Counted from the first letter of the stretch, positions 1 through 46,504 are shown. The stretch: DNA of 64,000 nucleotides from Aspidapion aeneum (GCA_963576565.1 OY755038.1:174885287-174949286), one strand, 5' to 3'. Numbers and translations are program-made. The notes: generated by a model from the letters alone, not told the origin.

Positions 1-230
1 TATTAACACACATGGCTTGACTTTCTAATCTGTCAAAAACTGAAATTATTCTAGAATCAAAAAACCGCCTTAAAGTTGTTTGATCTTGACAAATACAATT
101 AAACATCTTGTTTAGTATATTTTTTAATATAAGCTTGTGTTTGAAAGTTGTACTTGCTAAGCAATTTTTTCTTAAAAGAAAGGTTTTGTTCAGTTTCGAA
201 CTCACCAGATATTTTTTGCCGAAAATATGG

Positions 231-235
<5 letters not shown>
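1..235 (-). other. Possible frameshifted continuation of the zinc-finger ORF
   Basis: Directly after the gene's stop, the frame offset by one base is open from about position 235 to the window edge, 77 codons without a stop in AT-rich DNA. It reads DHIFGKKYLVSSKLN and later TTLRRFFDSRIISVFDRLE. The switch lies in the run of four A (T on the coding strand) at 233-236, so one extra base there would explain the stop. An alternative is a true stop followed by 3' UTR. No AATAAA on the coding strand is seen in 1-230, consistent with the transcript continuing past the window. Confidence 0.45.
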
Positions 236-34771
<34,536 letters not shown>

Positions 34772-35512
34772 ATTTTATGAATTAAAGTTTACAGATAGAT
34801 GGTTAAAAAATTATTTCCCCTAAAATTAAAATTTTGAATACCAAGAAATGTTACTTAAAAATCTTAAAATGTATAAACGTGTTGTCGAAAGCCGACCATT
34901 TTGAAGAAATAGACAGAGGGATGTAAAGGTAGTAGAGGGGCGCAAAGGCTGCGCGCGCACATTATTAGGCAGCCGCTTTTGGCCCCCAATTTTGGTACTA
35001 AAATTTTGTTATAACTCCTCTAAAATTTATGTATATCTTTACCTGTTTTTCAAAGTATATTTATGAAAATATTAAAATTCATTTTACACATTTTCCTCAC
35101 CTTTGATTTTGTGTAAACAAGGCCAACAAGAAAAATACATTAATCTCGTGTAAATCTTGCTTTACCGTTAAACAAGACACATCCGGCAACCTGGGTTTCC
35201 TTTTTTAGTCAGCTGGTTCATCGTGTTGCCGTGAGTGCTGCCATCTAAAGCCAAACATATCGAACAAACGTAGTACCACGTACGTTTTAAATATATCTGT
35301 ACTGGGAAGGGGCCTCTATAAATAGAGAATTATTAGAGAATTATTGAAATACAGCCAGGCTATAATTGTGCCAGGCACTATTTTGACACATTCTCATTGA
35401 AAACTGACATTTGATCCTTTAAAACTGACAGAGCAAAGTCAAATTTAATACTTTCGTCGTTTATTTTCAATTAATAAAAGAAGGCACTATTTATTCCGGT
35501 TCATATAGTAAA
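34772..35512 (-). promoter_or_regulatory. Candidate 5' UTR and promoter region of the ZAD-ZNF gene
   Basis: This is the interval between the start codon and the first upstream transposon. A locally GC-rich stretch (AAGGCTGCGCGCGCAC near 34948) and an otherwise unique sequence fit a promoter without a clear TATA box. No transcription start can be assigned from sequence alone. Confidence 0.35.
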
Positions 35513-36853
35513 CCAAGGCCAACACAAAAATAGAGGCCACAACCATAAAAAAATCAGCTGTTCTCCGGTGGCTGAATTTTTCATTGGGTCTTATGGGACG
35601 TCAGACGTTTTTTACGATATTTTCCAAATGGCACTAAAGATTTCCGCGAAATTTCATATTCTCAGACATCATCCTAATATTCCACTAAAGTTTTGAAAGG
35701 AAGCAACATGATTAAAAGGTTAAAATCTTCAAGATTTAGCAATCCTTATTTTGAATTCAAATTACCCGCCATGTACCACATGTCAACTGTTATATTTGAC
35801 ATGTATTTGACTTTGTCATCTGTGTTTGTGACATTCGCTTTTGCTTTAAATTTAATTTTTGTGTGAGCTAATGAAGCGCATTTGAAAAATTAAGGATTTC
35901 TATACATTTAAAAAAAATTGTTCTGCAGGAATATAGTCAAAACAATCTCAAAACCGGCTTTATATAAAGGGCCTGGGCACCACGACCTGTATAGAAGGCG
36001 TAGCAATTTCTGAAGTAAAATTCAATATGGCGTCTCCTTAGGGCAATCGATTGTTTGTTTACATTTGATGTCGTTGACATTTTTGAAGTGAAAAAAGTGT
36101 TTTCGATTGGATTTTATATTCATTTTTTAAAAGAAATATGTACCCAAGAGCTTGCGTATTTGATTAAAAACATTTTCAGGTAATGGTGATTACTTTCCTT
36201 ATCGATTTTTGTGATTTTTCAGTGCTTAGTCATAGGGGTTGTAACATTAACGTATTAACCGGAGATACGTTAATGGTTTGTAAAGAACCATTTGATCACT
36301 TTTACGGTGCATTTATAGTAATTATCGGGTAATCACATTGTATAGTGATACGATAGAGGAATAGTGGGTTTAGGGTTTTCAGACGTTCCGATTTTTCGCA
36401 ATTTTCCCGCATTTGAACCTCTGTGTCTTTAGTTATGTTATCCCGAAAACCCAATTCTGGCAACTCTAAAAGTTTGGTTTATCCTAGCAAATAACTTAAA
36501 AATTAACTTACCAAAAGCCAAATTAGACTAATTTAAGAGAATTATTTATGAAAAATGTTTTGTTTTTTACTTAGGAATGTTCCTAAAGGCATAAAATATG
36601 ATATTTACAGACAAAATTCGAAAAAACTGTGAAAATCGAGAAAGTTATAGTCCAATTTTAATTTTATTTTAATGTAAGTTAATTTAATTTTATCTAATCT
36701 AAATTGCGAGACTGAACCGACCTTAAGTGGATTTTAAGTTATCCAGTGGTTCTATTTTTTTTTAAATCGTTGTATTGTAAATTGTAATTGAGGTTATTTT
36801 ATATAAATGCTGGTGAATTTACGGCTTAGAAAATTGTGTTCCTATTTTTTTAG

Positions 36854-37011
36854 AGATGCCAGGTCGTTGTGTCGTTCCAAATTGCAAAACCAATTATAGT
36901 AATGAAGGAAATAGATACTCAATTTTTAAATTTCTTAAAGATGGAGAACTTGTTAAGAAATGGATACGTGCTATCAAGCGGGAAGATTTTGTCCCGATCA
37001 AGTGGTCAATG
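36854..37011 (+). CDS. THAP-domain first coding exon (transposon-borne)
   Basis: The ATG at 36856 opens 52 codons: MPGRCVVPNCKTNYSN, SIFKFLKDGELVKKW, then IRAIKREDFVPIKWSM. This is the N-terminal half of a THAP zinc finger: C-x4-C, then the invariant Trp. A TTTTTTTAG acceptor lies just upstream and ATG|GTATAA forms a donor. The missing half (VCxxHF) should be in a downstream exon, which I could not find before the element's right end, so the copy may be internally deleted. A possible 5' UTR exon ends at TTTTCAG|GTAATG near 36179. The likely product was a transposase or a THAP-type DNA-binding protein. Confidence 0.6.
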
Positions 37012-37130
37012 GTATAAATATATCAGATTGTGTGTTTTTACCTTCCTAGCCCGAGCAGCAATGGCTAGAGAAGGTATTATTTTCGATGTATTTTTTTTTT
37101 GAGGCGGAAAATATGTTATTTTGGTGTATT

Positions 37131-37394
37131 CAGTGGCGGATCCAGAAGTGGCCAGAGGGGCTCGGACACCCCCCCCTCCAGACAAAGATTATTTTTTAGT
37201 TCTGCCGCATCACTTATGTAAATTTATTAACAAAATCTACTGTTGTTTTCAACATTTTTCGCCGGCGGCGCATTTGAGCAAGTTTTTGACGCTAAATTTT
37301 GCATCTTAGAACTACGAAAAACTACAAAAATAAATGGCTTGGTATTTGCTGCTACTTTGGCCCCTTTCCCCGGAAAATCCTGGATCCGCCATTG
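37131..37394. mobile_element. hAT-like MITE with perfect 8-bp target duplication
   Basis: The left end reads CAGTGGCGGATCCAG and the right end is the inverse CTGGATCCGCCATTG (one mismatch). GGTGTATT is duplicated exactly at 37123-37130 and 37395-37402. The uninterrupted sequence TGGGTGTATTTTGA at 24164 is the matching empty site in repeat B copy 1. No ORF of its own. Confidence 0.9.
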
Positions 37395-37430
37395 GGTGTA
37401 TTTTGACCTATCTTAGTAATATCGTCGTGA

Positions 37431-37431
<1 letters not shown>

Positions 37432-37507
<76 letters not shown>
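37432..37507. repeat. (TG)n microsatellite
   Basis: About 75 bp of alternating TG within repeat B. The corresponding part of copy 1 has only a short GT run. Confidence 0.95.
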
Positions 37508-37510
<3 letters not shown>

Positions 37511-39036
37511 TATGTGCGTAACACGATAGCTCCTAAACGGCAGAACCGATTTTCATAAAATTTTTAGGTATAATAGTGTTCGATACTGTAACGAGCTGAT
37601 TAGATTTTGGGAAAAATCCATTGACGCTAATAACAGTTTTTTGACAATTAGAAAATTAATACTATGCTCCTAAAACTTTTTAACGGAGCATCACATCAAT
37701 ATGCGGTTTTGGGAATGTAGTAGACCATTTTTCTCAATAATTTATCTAAAAGCTTCGTATGAGCTTTCGGTTTTGAGATATTAACAAAAACTATTTTCAA
37801 GGCTGATATATCATGGAGTTCGCTTGACGTGTGCTAATCTAGAGGCTATCTAGGAAAGTATCAGATCCGTCATGGATCCATTAACTTTTTAATCAAATGT
37901 TGTTTTTTTCAAAATTGTTAGTGCTTAGTGTACATATATTATGTTCATTGTTTTATTAAGTCAAATTTTTTTAAAGGATTCATACAGCATACAAGAAATT
38001 TATTTCTTTTTTTAAAACTATAATAACCCTCGCCTTTAATTCCACCTCCGTCTTTTTTCCCTTCTCCTGGTTTTAAGAGAAAAAATGTCACATATATAAA
38101 TATAGTAATTACCAAAAATCCATCAAATGTCAATCGTTCAAATATTCTTACCACTGCAAAATACATTATTTGTATTTATTTGCAGTTTCAATCCTATAAA
38201 TTCATCAATTTCAACAAATTATACATAACCGAACGTGTGGCGGAATTGCCCTCATTAGCCGCCATCTTGGATTCGATACCAGGCCTATGTCGAGAAGGTG
38301 GTGGCCTGGGCTATCAAAACGGACGGGCCACGATCCTCCACTTTGTTGACGTCACATCCGGGGCTGATTTTTTTTTGTTGATGGTTGCCTCACGACACAG
38401 CTGATTGTCTTTAAAATATTGAAGTTGGAATGACAGTTCATGAATATTTGATTTTAAAAAAAAGCCGGTTTAAAGATTGTTTTTACTATATTCTTGAAGA
38501 ACAATTTTTTTTAATGTATAGTAATCCTTAATTTTTTAGAGCCGCTTCATTAGGTTACACTAAAATTAAATTTAAAACAGAAGCAAATGTGACAAACACA
38601 TATGACAAAGTCAAATACATGTCAAATATACTCTTTATCATAATTTTTGACAGTTATCAGCTGTTTACCATAACAAATAGCATAGGCCAACAAAAATAAG
38701 TTGTAAAAAGTTGTCTCAAAAATAATTATATGAACTGTATAACAATTGGCATGCGGTACATGACGGGTAATTTGAATTCAAAATAAGGAATGCTAAATTT
38801 TTAAGATTTTAACCTTTTAATCATCTTGCATTTTTACAAAAGTTTGGTGGAATATGGGAATGGTGTCTGAGAATATTTCACTGAAATTTCGCCGAAATCT
38901 GTAGTGCCATTTTTAAAATATCATAAAAAAACCTCTCACCTCCCATAAGACCCAATGTAAAAATCAGCCCTCGGAGAACAGCTGATTTTTTCAGGATCGT
39001 GGCCTCTATTTTTGTGTTGGCCTTGGATAGTCCTGA

Positions 39037-40644
39037 GCGCAGCCAACGATAAAGACCGGCCATGGCGCGTTATAAGCAAGTCGGCGGTCACGTGAACTTA
39101 GGAGTTCCAGGATTCTTATTGTATTGCTTAATATATTATCTGTTTTTACACAATTTAAATAAATTGACCAAATTTTTTTGTTCTCATATAAGCAAAAATT
39201 GAAAAAAATATTTTGCTGATGTATGTGTTTATTATGGATAAAAGAACTGAATCTATAAAATAAAAAATTATATAAAATTTGCACTCTAATATCTTCAGGT
39301 ACATATATTAGGTACATAATATCGTTAGTTCATCAACAGTATTCCAAATTATCAACTAAATTTGAGCTAAAAACTATATTTAGGAGTGTGAGGGCCATAG
39401 ACCATTAAAAACTATGTACAATAAATAAAACCATTTTTTTTAGGATGACTTAAATAAAAATAAATTTTATTCTTACCAAAAAAGTTTTCCAAGAGCACGT
39501 TTTTTATAGGCGACTGTCATTGCTAAACTGACTTTTATAAATACATGGTAACCTACAACCTGTGAAAATTGGTGGAAAATCGACTTAATACGCCTTTTTT
39601 TAGCAGGGTATCGTTACTGGCATCGCGAAAACGTTGGTATTCCAAATTACCAACACTATTCCAAATTACCTTCCTTTCCTCTACTTGATCAATCTTATCT
39701 TTTACCACTTCTTTCCCGTTTGCAACTTTCATTTCAATAAACTGCATTACCTTTTAAGTGTATCGGGGCTGTCCAAAAATAAAATTCCTATTTTTTTTGG
39801 CAGTTTGTTTTTTGATTTGTCACATTGTTAACATTTACAAAAAATGACAGATCTCCCTCAACAACTAGAGGTGTCACGTTCTTGGGTTAAAATCCAATTT
39901 TTGTTTATTTTAGTATTAGATAAACAATAAAATTTTGAAATATTTGATAAAACTTTTGATTTCTTATGAGCTTGAAGTGTTTCAAGACTTTCTTGTATTG
40001 CAGTTTCCATTTGTTGCCTCTCGACATCAGCTAATCGAACAGTAGATACAGGTTGTCTACTTAGGTATTTCGGAACATTTTTAAAAATCGTAGGTACATA
40101 ATTTTCTGTTAATTTGGGTCTTTGCCTTTTAACATTTTTTAGCTCTCCATTTGCAACACACTTATCAAACCAAATAACCTGCTCGTTAGGAAAATGTTTG
40201 ATGCAAACTTGCGGACGCTTTAAGATACTTAAATCATTGGAGTTTTTCGCAACCAAATTTTATACATTTGTTTATCCACTGGCAAAATAAAAGTTGACAC
40301 ATATTCGGTTTCAGTTTTATAGTTGCACCGACAACGAACAACACTACACGTTCGCGGCATTGTTTATCTTATAGGTATTTTCTTTTTAATTTACTCATTA
40401 GCCGTTAATTATTTTAACGCAGATCACGACAGTCTTTTTCGTGGGCTGCGTTATTTTAATAACTTTGATAAAATTCACATAAAAATCGTGTCCGAATTAA
40501 AAAAAAATCGACGTAAACAAACATATCAAAACTGAAAACACACATGTTTTATAATGACAGCTGGCCGGGAGGCGTTCTTTTTGTGACCCTCCTACGGTCA
40601 CGTGATATTTCTGCGCCCGGGCCGGTCTTTCTCGTGGGCTGCGT
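39037..40644. mobile_element. 1.6-kb TIR element carrying a THAP gene
   Basis: The left end reads GCGCAGCCAACGATAAAGACC and the right end, inverted, reads ACGCAGCCCACGAGAAAGACC. Similarity continues weakly to a shared TCACGTGA core. An extra internal copy of the tip (GTCTTTTTCGTGGGCTGCGT) lies at about 40432. It starts 10 bp after the previous element ends. It carries a THAP-coding region on the minus strand. Confidence 0.68.
39858..40360 (-). pseudogene. THAP-domain protein with a frameshift
   Basis: From the ATG at 40360 the frame reads MPRTCSVVRCRCNYKT, then VDKQMYKIWLRK. A single-base shift in the following A run moves it to NDLSILKRPQVCIKHF and LTENYVPTIFKNVPKYLS. Together these contain all THAP ligands (C-x4-C, VCIKHF) and the central Trp. 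The remaining ~65 residues (STVRLADVERQQMETAIQES) look helical and match no domain I know. It is too short to include a transposase catalytic core. The shift could be a sequencing error or true inactivation. Confidence 0.72.
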
Positions 40645-41130
40645 ACCCTAACTTGCCATATTTCTTTTTTGGTGGAGCACTTGGGGCACTGTTCTTACCA
40701 TCAATCATTTTTAAATCATAGAAAGTACAATTTTTATAATAGCCCACAAAACTGCTTAAAAACTTGTTTAAATCAAACTAAATAAATAAGCATAACAAAC
40801 GTAAATATCCAATGAGTTTTTTGAGAAGTATCTAGTCAGACTAAATAAATTTTCGGGTTCTTTAAACCAATCTCCATCAAACGTAGAAATTACGTTTGTT
40901 GCAAGGCGAGTAGGTGGATCCCCAAAAATTAAGCTGCAAGTGCAATATACCTGCACTACCGTACTACCGACACCCCTCAATAGATGGCATGACTGCTGTA
41001 GTACTTTCTCAGACTGAATTTGAATTTAACGTTCCACGAAATAATGAAGGTGCGTGCAAATAATTAAACCTATAGGCATTAGTCTTTGGATAAATGTGTA
41101 CCTAATATTATGATTTTTTGGGCGATTAAT

Positions 41131-41228
41131 TAAGACGTACCTATCAAGGTTGCTAAAATACCGGACTTCCCTACCAAGTTAAGACGTACCTATCAAGGTT
41201 GCTAAAATACCGGACTTCCCTACTAAGT
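41131..41228. repeat. 49-bp direct duplication
   Basis: Two adjacent copies of the segment TTAAGACGTACCTATCAAGG ... CGGACTTCCCTAC, differing at about two positions. Confidence 0.85.
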
Positions 41229-41313
41229 TGATAAAAAAACTGGACAGGTGGCAACCCTGAGGTTACCACTTGTCTTCGGCGCATGAAAGTTATATCTCAT
41301 CTATCTCTACTTT

Positions 41314-42830
41314 GTACTTTAAGAATATTTTATTGTACTTGAAGTACTTTTAATGTACTTGAAGTACTTCGAATGTACTTGAAGTACTTTGAATGTAGTT
41401 GATGTACTTTAAATTTACTTGAAGTACTTTGAATATACTTGAAGTACCTACTTATAATGTACTTAAAGTACTTTACTTGAAAAAATCAAGTACATTTCCA
41501 AGTACATTGTTAAAAGTACTTTTACCGTACAATTACCGGATTTCCCAACAAACAATTAAAGTTGTAACGACGAAACCCCAACTAGAAAGGATTTCTTAAA
41601 AGTAACCGCAACGTACTCCCGCTACGTCTCAGTATACCATACAGCGACGTTATAATTCCCTAAGTGGGGAACCAATTTCTGGTTATAACTACTTGGCCAA
41701 GTGTTTAAAGTCACTGTAGTAGCAACTACACTACTACGTCGTAGCCAGGTATCTACTACGTCGTAGAGGCTGTTTTTTTTTCCGTAATGGCATAAAAGTT
41801 GCGATGTAGTTGCAAATAATATAATCGTTTCTTTTTGGTAGAATTGTTACACAATATGGTGGACACAACAGTAAACAGACTCGCTTAGTTTTTTTGTTTG
41901 GTTATGGTTATAATATGAACTATGTTATCCATAAGTGTGAGAATTTACGAGCAGAGGATCAAAATTCGAGTGCGACGCAAAGTTTTTTGTATAACATGCA
42001 TTATATATATTGCAAAAAACCGGTGCGCCCGTAAAATTGAGCCGTTTTCTGGTAGCTGATGGAATTTTTGTGTTGTGATTTTGGAGGTTATGTTTTCATA
42101 ATCGACAGTTAACTCCAACAAATGGTGCTTAAGAAGAGCATTTTTGGTAAGCTTCAACTAATTTGTTTATAAAATAGTATGGCTCTTTAATATGAGCTCA
42201 TAAAACGACAACAAAAATATTAAATTTTCTTTCTTACATAAAAACATGGCGTCCCAAACTATATTCCCTGATAGTCGAAAAGGTTACTTGAAAGTAGTTG
42301 CGGCTTTAAAGTTGATCCAAAAAGTTATTTTGTCTACATTGTTACATCAGATGTTACTATGATGACACAAACTTTTGTGGTAAAAATTAAAGTTATAATG
42401 TAGTTGTCGGATACACTTGTTTGGGACTCCAATGAAGCTTAACTTTCTAGTGGTAATTAAGTAGGATATAAAAGTCAGGGCGACTACGAAATAACGACTA
42501 AAAAGAAAGTAAAACTTTAGCAACGTCCTATTGTGGTAGAGAAGACTATCAGAATCGACTATCAAGAAACAATCCTATGAAGTAGTTTAGAGGGTCGTTT
42601 TTACGAAACATTTACTATTTCCTGATACTAAATAGTAGTTAGAACTAAAAAGTAACAAATTTTGGTTGGGATCACCACATTTCTACTATAAGAAAGTAGC
42701 AAACCCTTTAGAACATGTAGCCGCTACTATAAATGTTAGTTGGGTTGTAGATGTACTTCAAGTAGAGTACTTGAAGTACTTGTAAGTACTTGAAGTAGAA
42801 TTTGAAGTACTGTATTTGAAGTACGTGACA
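41314..42830. mobile_element. Element bracketed by GTACTTGAAGTACTT repeats
   Basis: At 41330-41520 the self-complementary unit GTACTTGAAGTACTTTGAAT repeats about six to eight times with ~20-bp period. A second cluster lies at 42750-42825. The 1.2-kb interior has paired CTACTACGTCGTAG phrases near 41730-41765 and no meaningful ORF. Subterminal repeats of this type fit a non-autonomous DNA transposon. The exact ends are uncertain. Confidence 0.5.
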
Positions 42831-43009
42831 ACTCTGCACCTGGGTCAATTTGAATATCTCAGCCTCTGTCAATATTTCGAAGTGACAACAGGGATATTAG
42901 GATTCAGCGGGGTCGAGATAGGGGAAATTGACCATTTTTTTAAAAGTAACATAAAATGCCTCTACACCGAGGGGTCATCAGCTTTCAACAGTACTGTACA
43001 AATTTCACA

Positions 43010-43557
43010 ACAGTACCCGACAGTACCACGACAGGACCCAACAGTACTCGACAGTACACGACAGGACCCAACAGTACTCGACAGTACACGACAGTACCCA
43101 ACAGTACTCGACAGTACACGACAGGACCCAACAGTACACGACAGTACTCGACAGGACCCAACAGTACTCGACAGTACACGACAGTACTCAACAGTACTCG
43201 ACAGGACCCAACAGTACTCGACAGTACACGACAGGACCCAACAGTACACGACAGTACTCAACAGGACCCAACAGTACACGACAGGACCCAACAGTACACG
43301 ACAGTACTCAACAGTACTCGACAGGACCCAACAGTACTCGACAGTACACGACAGTACCCAACAGGACCCAACAGTATTCGACAGTACACGACAGGACCCA
43401 ACAGTACACGACAGTACTCAACAGGACCCAACAGTACTCGACAGTACACGACAGGACCCAACAGTACACGACAGTACTCAAAAGGACCCGACAGGACCCA
43501 ACAGTACACGACAGGACCCAACAGGACCACGACAGTACCTGACAGGACCCAACAGGA
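43010..43557 (+). repeat. Decamer array A
   Basis: About 54 units of ACAG[T/G]AC[T/A/C]C[G/A]. From about 43031 to 43530 every unit stays in 10-bp register without an indel. Main variants are ACAGTACTCG, ACAGTACACG, ACAGGACCCA, ACAGTACCCA and ACAGTACTCA. GGAC is almost always followed by CC. Confidence 0.95.
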
Positions 43558-43960
43558 CTGAATTATTTTGGTTCATATCATTCATTCATAAAAATATAAA
43601 AATAAACGGACTTTTTTTGTCTCGTTTTTTGTCCATACCAATAAAAATTTATTTTTGATAAAAGTTCAATAAAAGAGAGACGAAGAGGGATCAATTCCCT
43701 CGCAAAATACTCGATAAAGTATATTCAACTCGGTATTCAAAGTATTTTTTAGGGACACAAAGAAGTGCAAAGAAGACAAAAATACGCAAAAATATTTTAC
43801 AATACCCTCGGTAATTGCACTATTAGTCTATGCTTCAGTTTAGATCTTGTAATGACCTACCCAGATTTTTATTTGTTTTTATATTCCAGATTGGATTTTT
43901 TAAATATTACTGACGCAATCGAGATGTAGTTCAAAAAGATATTCTATATAAGGTTATAGA

Positions 43961-44026
43961 TAGCATAAAGTGTGGAGTGTTTGACTCATGATCCGCAGGT
44001 CATGGGTTCGAGGCCCACACCTAGCA
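43961..44026 (+). other. tRNA-Met-like sequence, copy 1
   Basis: It has an A-box-like TAGCATAAAGTG, an anticodon loop CTCATGA with CAT in the anticodon position, and a B-box GGGTTCGAGGCCC. The acceptor stem is poor, so it is probably a tRNA-derived remnant rather than a functional gene. Other copies are at 51932-51997 (+), 53333-53400 (-) and 56253-56320 (-). Confidence 0.6.
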
Positions 44027-44363
44027 TTTTTTTTTCTTTTAAACAACTTTAATTAAAATTTATTAATTACCACTAGGTAGTTTTGGTTTAACAGCAATGT
44101 ATATTTAGTATATTTTAAAGAATTTTGTTTTTGTATTGGACTCGATTGGAACCGATTAAAGATTAGCGCTTGAAAAGCAAACGATTTCAAATAGGTTAGG
44201 ACGGGATAGGTTTCCGATCAATTGACCAAGGTTAGGTTTTGTTTCGGTTTGGTTTAACCTCGGGTTTAACAACGATTTCAACCTCCCAAAACGAGGACAG
44301 GAAAGTTTTAATTTTAAAAATTTCGCAAATTTTAATTTAAAGTTGTTTGAAAAAAAAAAGTTT

Positions 44364-44428
44364 TATGTGAGAATCGAACTCATGGCCTTTGGATTCTCAG
44401 TCGAGCGTGCAACACCTTATACCATCCA
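44364..44428 (-). other. tRNA-Phe-like sequence, copy 1
   Basis: The minus strand reads TGGTATAAGGTG (A-box-like), an anticodon loop CTGAGAA, AAAGGCC and a B-box GAGTTCGATTC. The better-preserved loop of copy 2 (CTGAAGA, anticodon GAA) and the TCCAAAGG context resemble tRNA-Phe. Confidence 0.55.
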
Positions 44429-44600
44429 TACATACACACAAATTTATTTAGAACTGCATCCCGACTACTTCAGTCGACTTCAGTAATGAAAAAAAAAAAA
44501 CAGTTTTTGAAAGATAAAAAAAAAGTTAAAAACTGGGTAGGTCCTTACCAGATCTTAATAGTGTAATTACAACGAGTTACAATTACTCAATATAGTTTAA

Positions 44601-45540
44601 ACAGGACTCAACAGTACTCAACAGGACCCAACAGTACTCGAGAGGCCCAACAGTACTCGACAGGACTCAACTGTACCCGAACTGTACCTGACAGGACCCA
44701 ACAGTACTCGACAGGACCCGACAGTTCTCAACAGGACCCAACAGTACTCAACAGGACTCAACAGTACTCAACAGGACCCGACAGTATTCGACAGGACCCA
44801 ACAGTACTCGACAGGACCCGACAGTACTCAACAGGACCCAACAGTACTCAACAGGACCCAACAGTACCCAACAGTACTCGACAGGACACAACAGTACTCG
44901 ACAGTACACGACAGGACCCAACAGTACACGACAGTACTCAACAGGACCCGACAGGACCCAACACTACTCGACAGTACTCGACAGTACACAACAGGACCCA
45001 ACAGTACACGACAGTACTCAACAGTACACGACAGTACTCAACAGGACCCAACAGTACTCGACAGTACTCGACAGTACACGACAGGACCCAACAGTACACG
45101 ACAGTACTCAACAGGACCCAACAGTACTCGACAGTACTCGACAGTACACAACAGGACCCAACAGTACACGACAGTACTCAACAGTACACGACAGTACTCA
45201 ACAGTACTCAACAGGACCCAACAGTACTCGACAGTACTCGACAGTACACGACAGGACCCAACAGTACACGACAGTACTCAACAGGACCCAACAGTACTCG
45301 ACAGGACCCAACAGTACTCGACAGGACCCAACAGTACTCGACAGTACACGACAGGACCCAACAGTACACGACAGTACTCAACAGGACCCAACAGTACTCG
45401 ACAGTACACGACAGGACCCAACAGTACACGACAGTACTCAACAGGACCCGACAGGACCCGACAGGACCCAACAGTACACGACAGTACTCGACAGGACCCA
45501 ACAGTACACGACAGTACCTGACAGGAACCAACAGGACTGA
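44601..45540 (+). repeat. Decamer array B
   Basis: About 94 units. The first 90 bp are degenerate and out of register (for example AGAGGCCCAACAG). From 44691 to 45540 all 85 units remain in exact 10-bp register. Confidence 0.95.
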
Positions 45541-45827
45541 ATTATTTTGGTTCATACGAGGGTTCATATCATTCATTCATAAAAATATAAAAATAAACGG
45601 ACTTTTTTGTCCATACCAATAAAAATTTATTTTTGATAAAAGTCTCGATAAAAGTTCAATAAAAGAGGGACGAACGAGGGGACGAAGAGAGATCAATTCC
45701 CTCGCAAAATACTCGATAAAGTATATTCAACTCGGTATTCAAAGGATTTTTTAGGGACACAAAGAAGTGCAAAGAAGACAAAAATACGCAAAAATATTTT
45801 ACAATACCCTCGGTAATTGCACTATTA
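45541..45827. repeat. Start of module 2, interrupted by the LINE
   Basis: Same start as module 1 (GAATTATTTTGGTTCATA), with a small internal duplication of GGTTCATA. It runs to GCACTATTA, where the LINE tail begins; the module resumes at 51788. Confidence 0.85.
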
Positions 45828-46504
45828 AAGTAAAGTAAAGTAAAGTAAAGTAGTTTATTGATGTTAGCATACAGTAAAGTATTTACACAAGTCAAAAAAG
45901 TATTACATTTAAGTCATTATCTTATTATCTAAAGTTTCTGAAATGAAATGTTATTATTTTTATATCTATATAGTATTACACTATTTACTATCTTAGCTAG
46001 CTACGTTTAATGCAATTAAAATTAAAATCTACAGGCAAGTTTACAAGACTTCACAGAGTTTAAAAAGACAAACAATGTTTAAAAGAAAATGTAAATAGGA
46101 CAATAAAGACAACATATTTGCAGTATTTGAATAAAGCATAAAACTTACATTTATTTTAGGAACTCTTGAACACTATAGAGTGCATTGCTTAAAAGAAGTT
46201 TCTTAATTTCGTTCTTGAAGTGATTAAATGGTAAGGTTTTAACTTCTGTTGGTAACTTGTTAAATAATTTCACAGCTATATACTCCGGGCGACTCTGGCA
46301 TTTCGTCAGGCGGCAGTGAGATGACATAATATTGTTAGACTGTCTGGTTTCATAGTTGTGGAAACTGCCATGGGTTGTAACGATTTTTTTTAACCCTAAT
46401 AGCAAGTAACGTTTTTAACAAAAAAAAATTGAAATACTTGTAAGACCCTGTACAAATAAAAATAAATCAACGAATAATCCACATATATAAAAAAAAGGAG
46501 AAGA

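Larger units (their letters stand above)
37040..37830. repeat. Dispersed repeat B, copy 2
   Basis: Same family as 24075-24520 (TCGTCGTGATGTC, ACACGATAGCTCCTAAACGG, ATCAATATGCGGTTTTGG). It is split by the MITE at 37131-37394 and carries an expanded (TG)n tract. Confidence 0.78.
35513..39026. mobile_element. 3.5-kb DNA transposon with long TIRs and a THAP exon
   Basis: The left end reads CCAAGGCCAACACAAAAATA and the right end is its exact inverse. Similarity of the arms continues for about 450 bp (left 35513-35963; right about 38463-39026, the right with a ~115-bp insertion), and a weaker match reappears at ATTGCCCT / AGGGCAAT farther in. The flanking 8-mers are ATAGTAAA and ATAGTCCT, five matching bases. 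The interior has a THAP exon on the plus strand, repeat B and a hAT-like MITE. P and Kolobok transposases are known to start with THAP domains; the absence of flanking TTAA argues against Kolobok. Confidence 0.8.
43558..44600. repeat. Inter-array module 1 of the composite
   Basis: Begins CTGAATTATTTTGGTTCATA, contains the tRNA-Met-like sequence (plus) and the tRNA-Phe-like sequence (minus), and ends near CAATATAGTTTAAACAGG. It is shorter than the module around 51788-52977 because a ~370-bp middle part is absent. There is no gene. Confidence 0.85.

Noticed and set aside
37334..37558. ORF with a Cys-Val run
   Set aside because: Translation of the (TG)n tract in repeat B.
42816..43658. Long ORFs (up to 280 codons) across the decamer arrays, also on the other strand and in arrays B, C and E
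   Set aside because: The 10-bp unit has almost no stop codon in any frame, so long ORFs appear on both strands (for example repeating TVLDSTRQDP or EYCRVLLGPV). They are artefacts of periodicity with no start context or domain.
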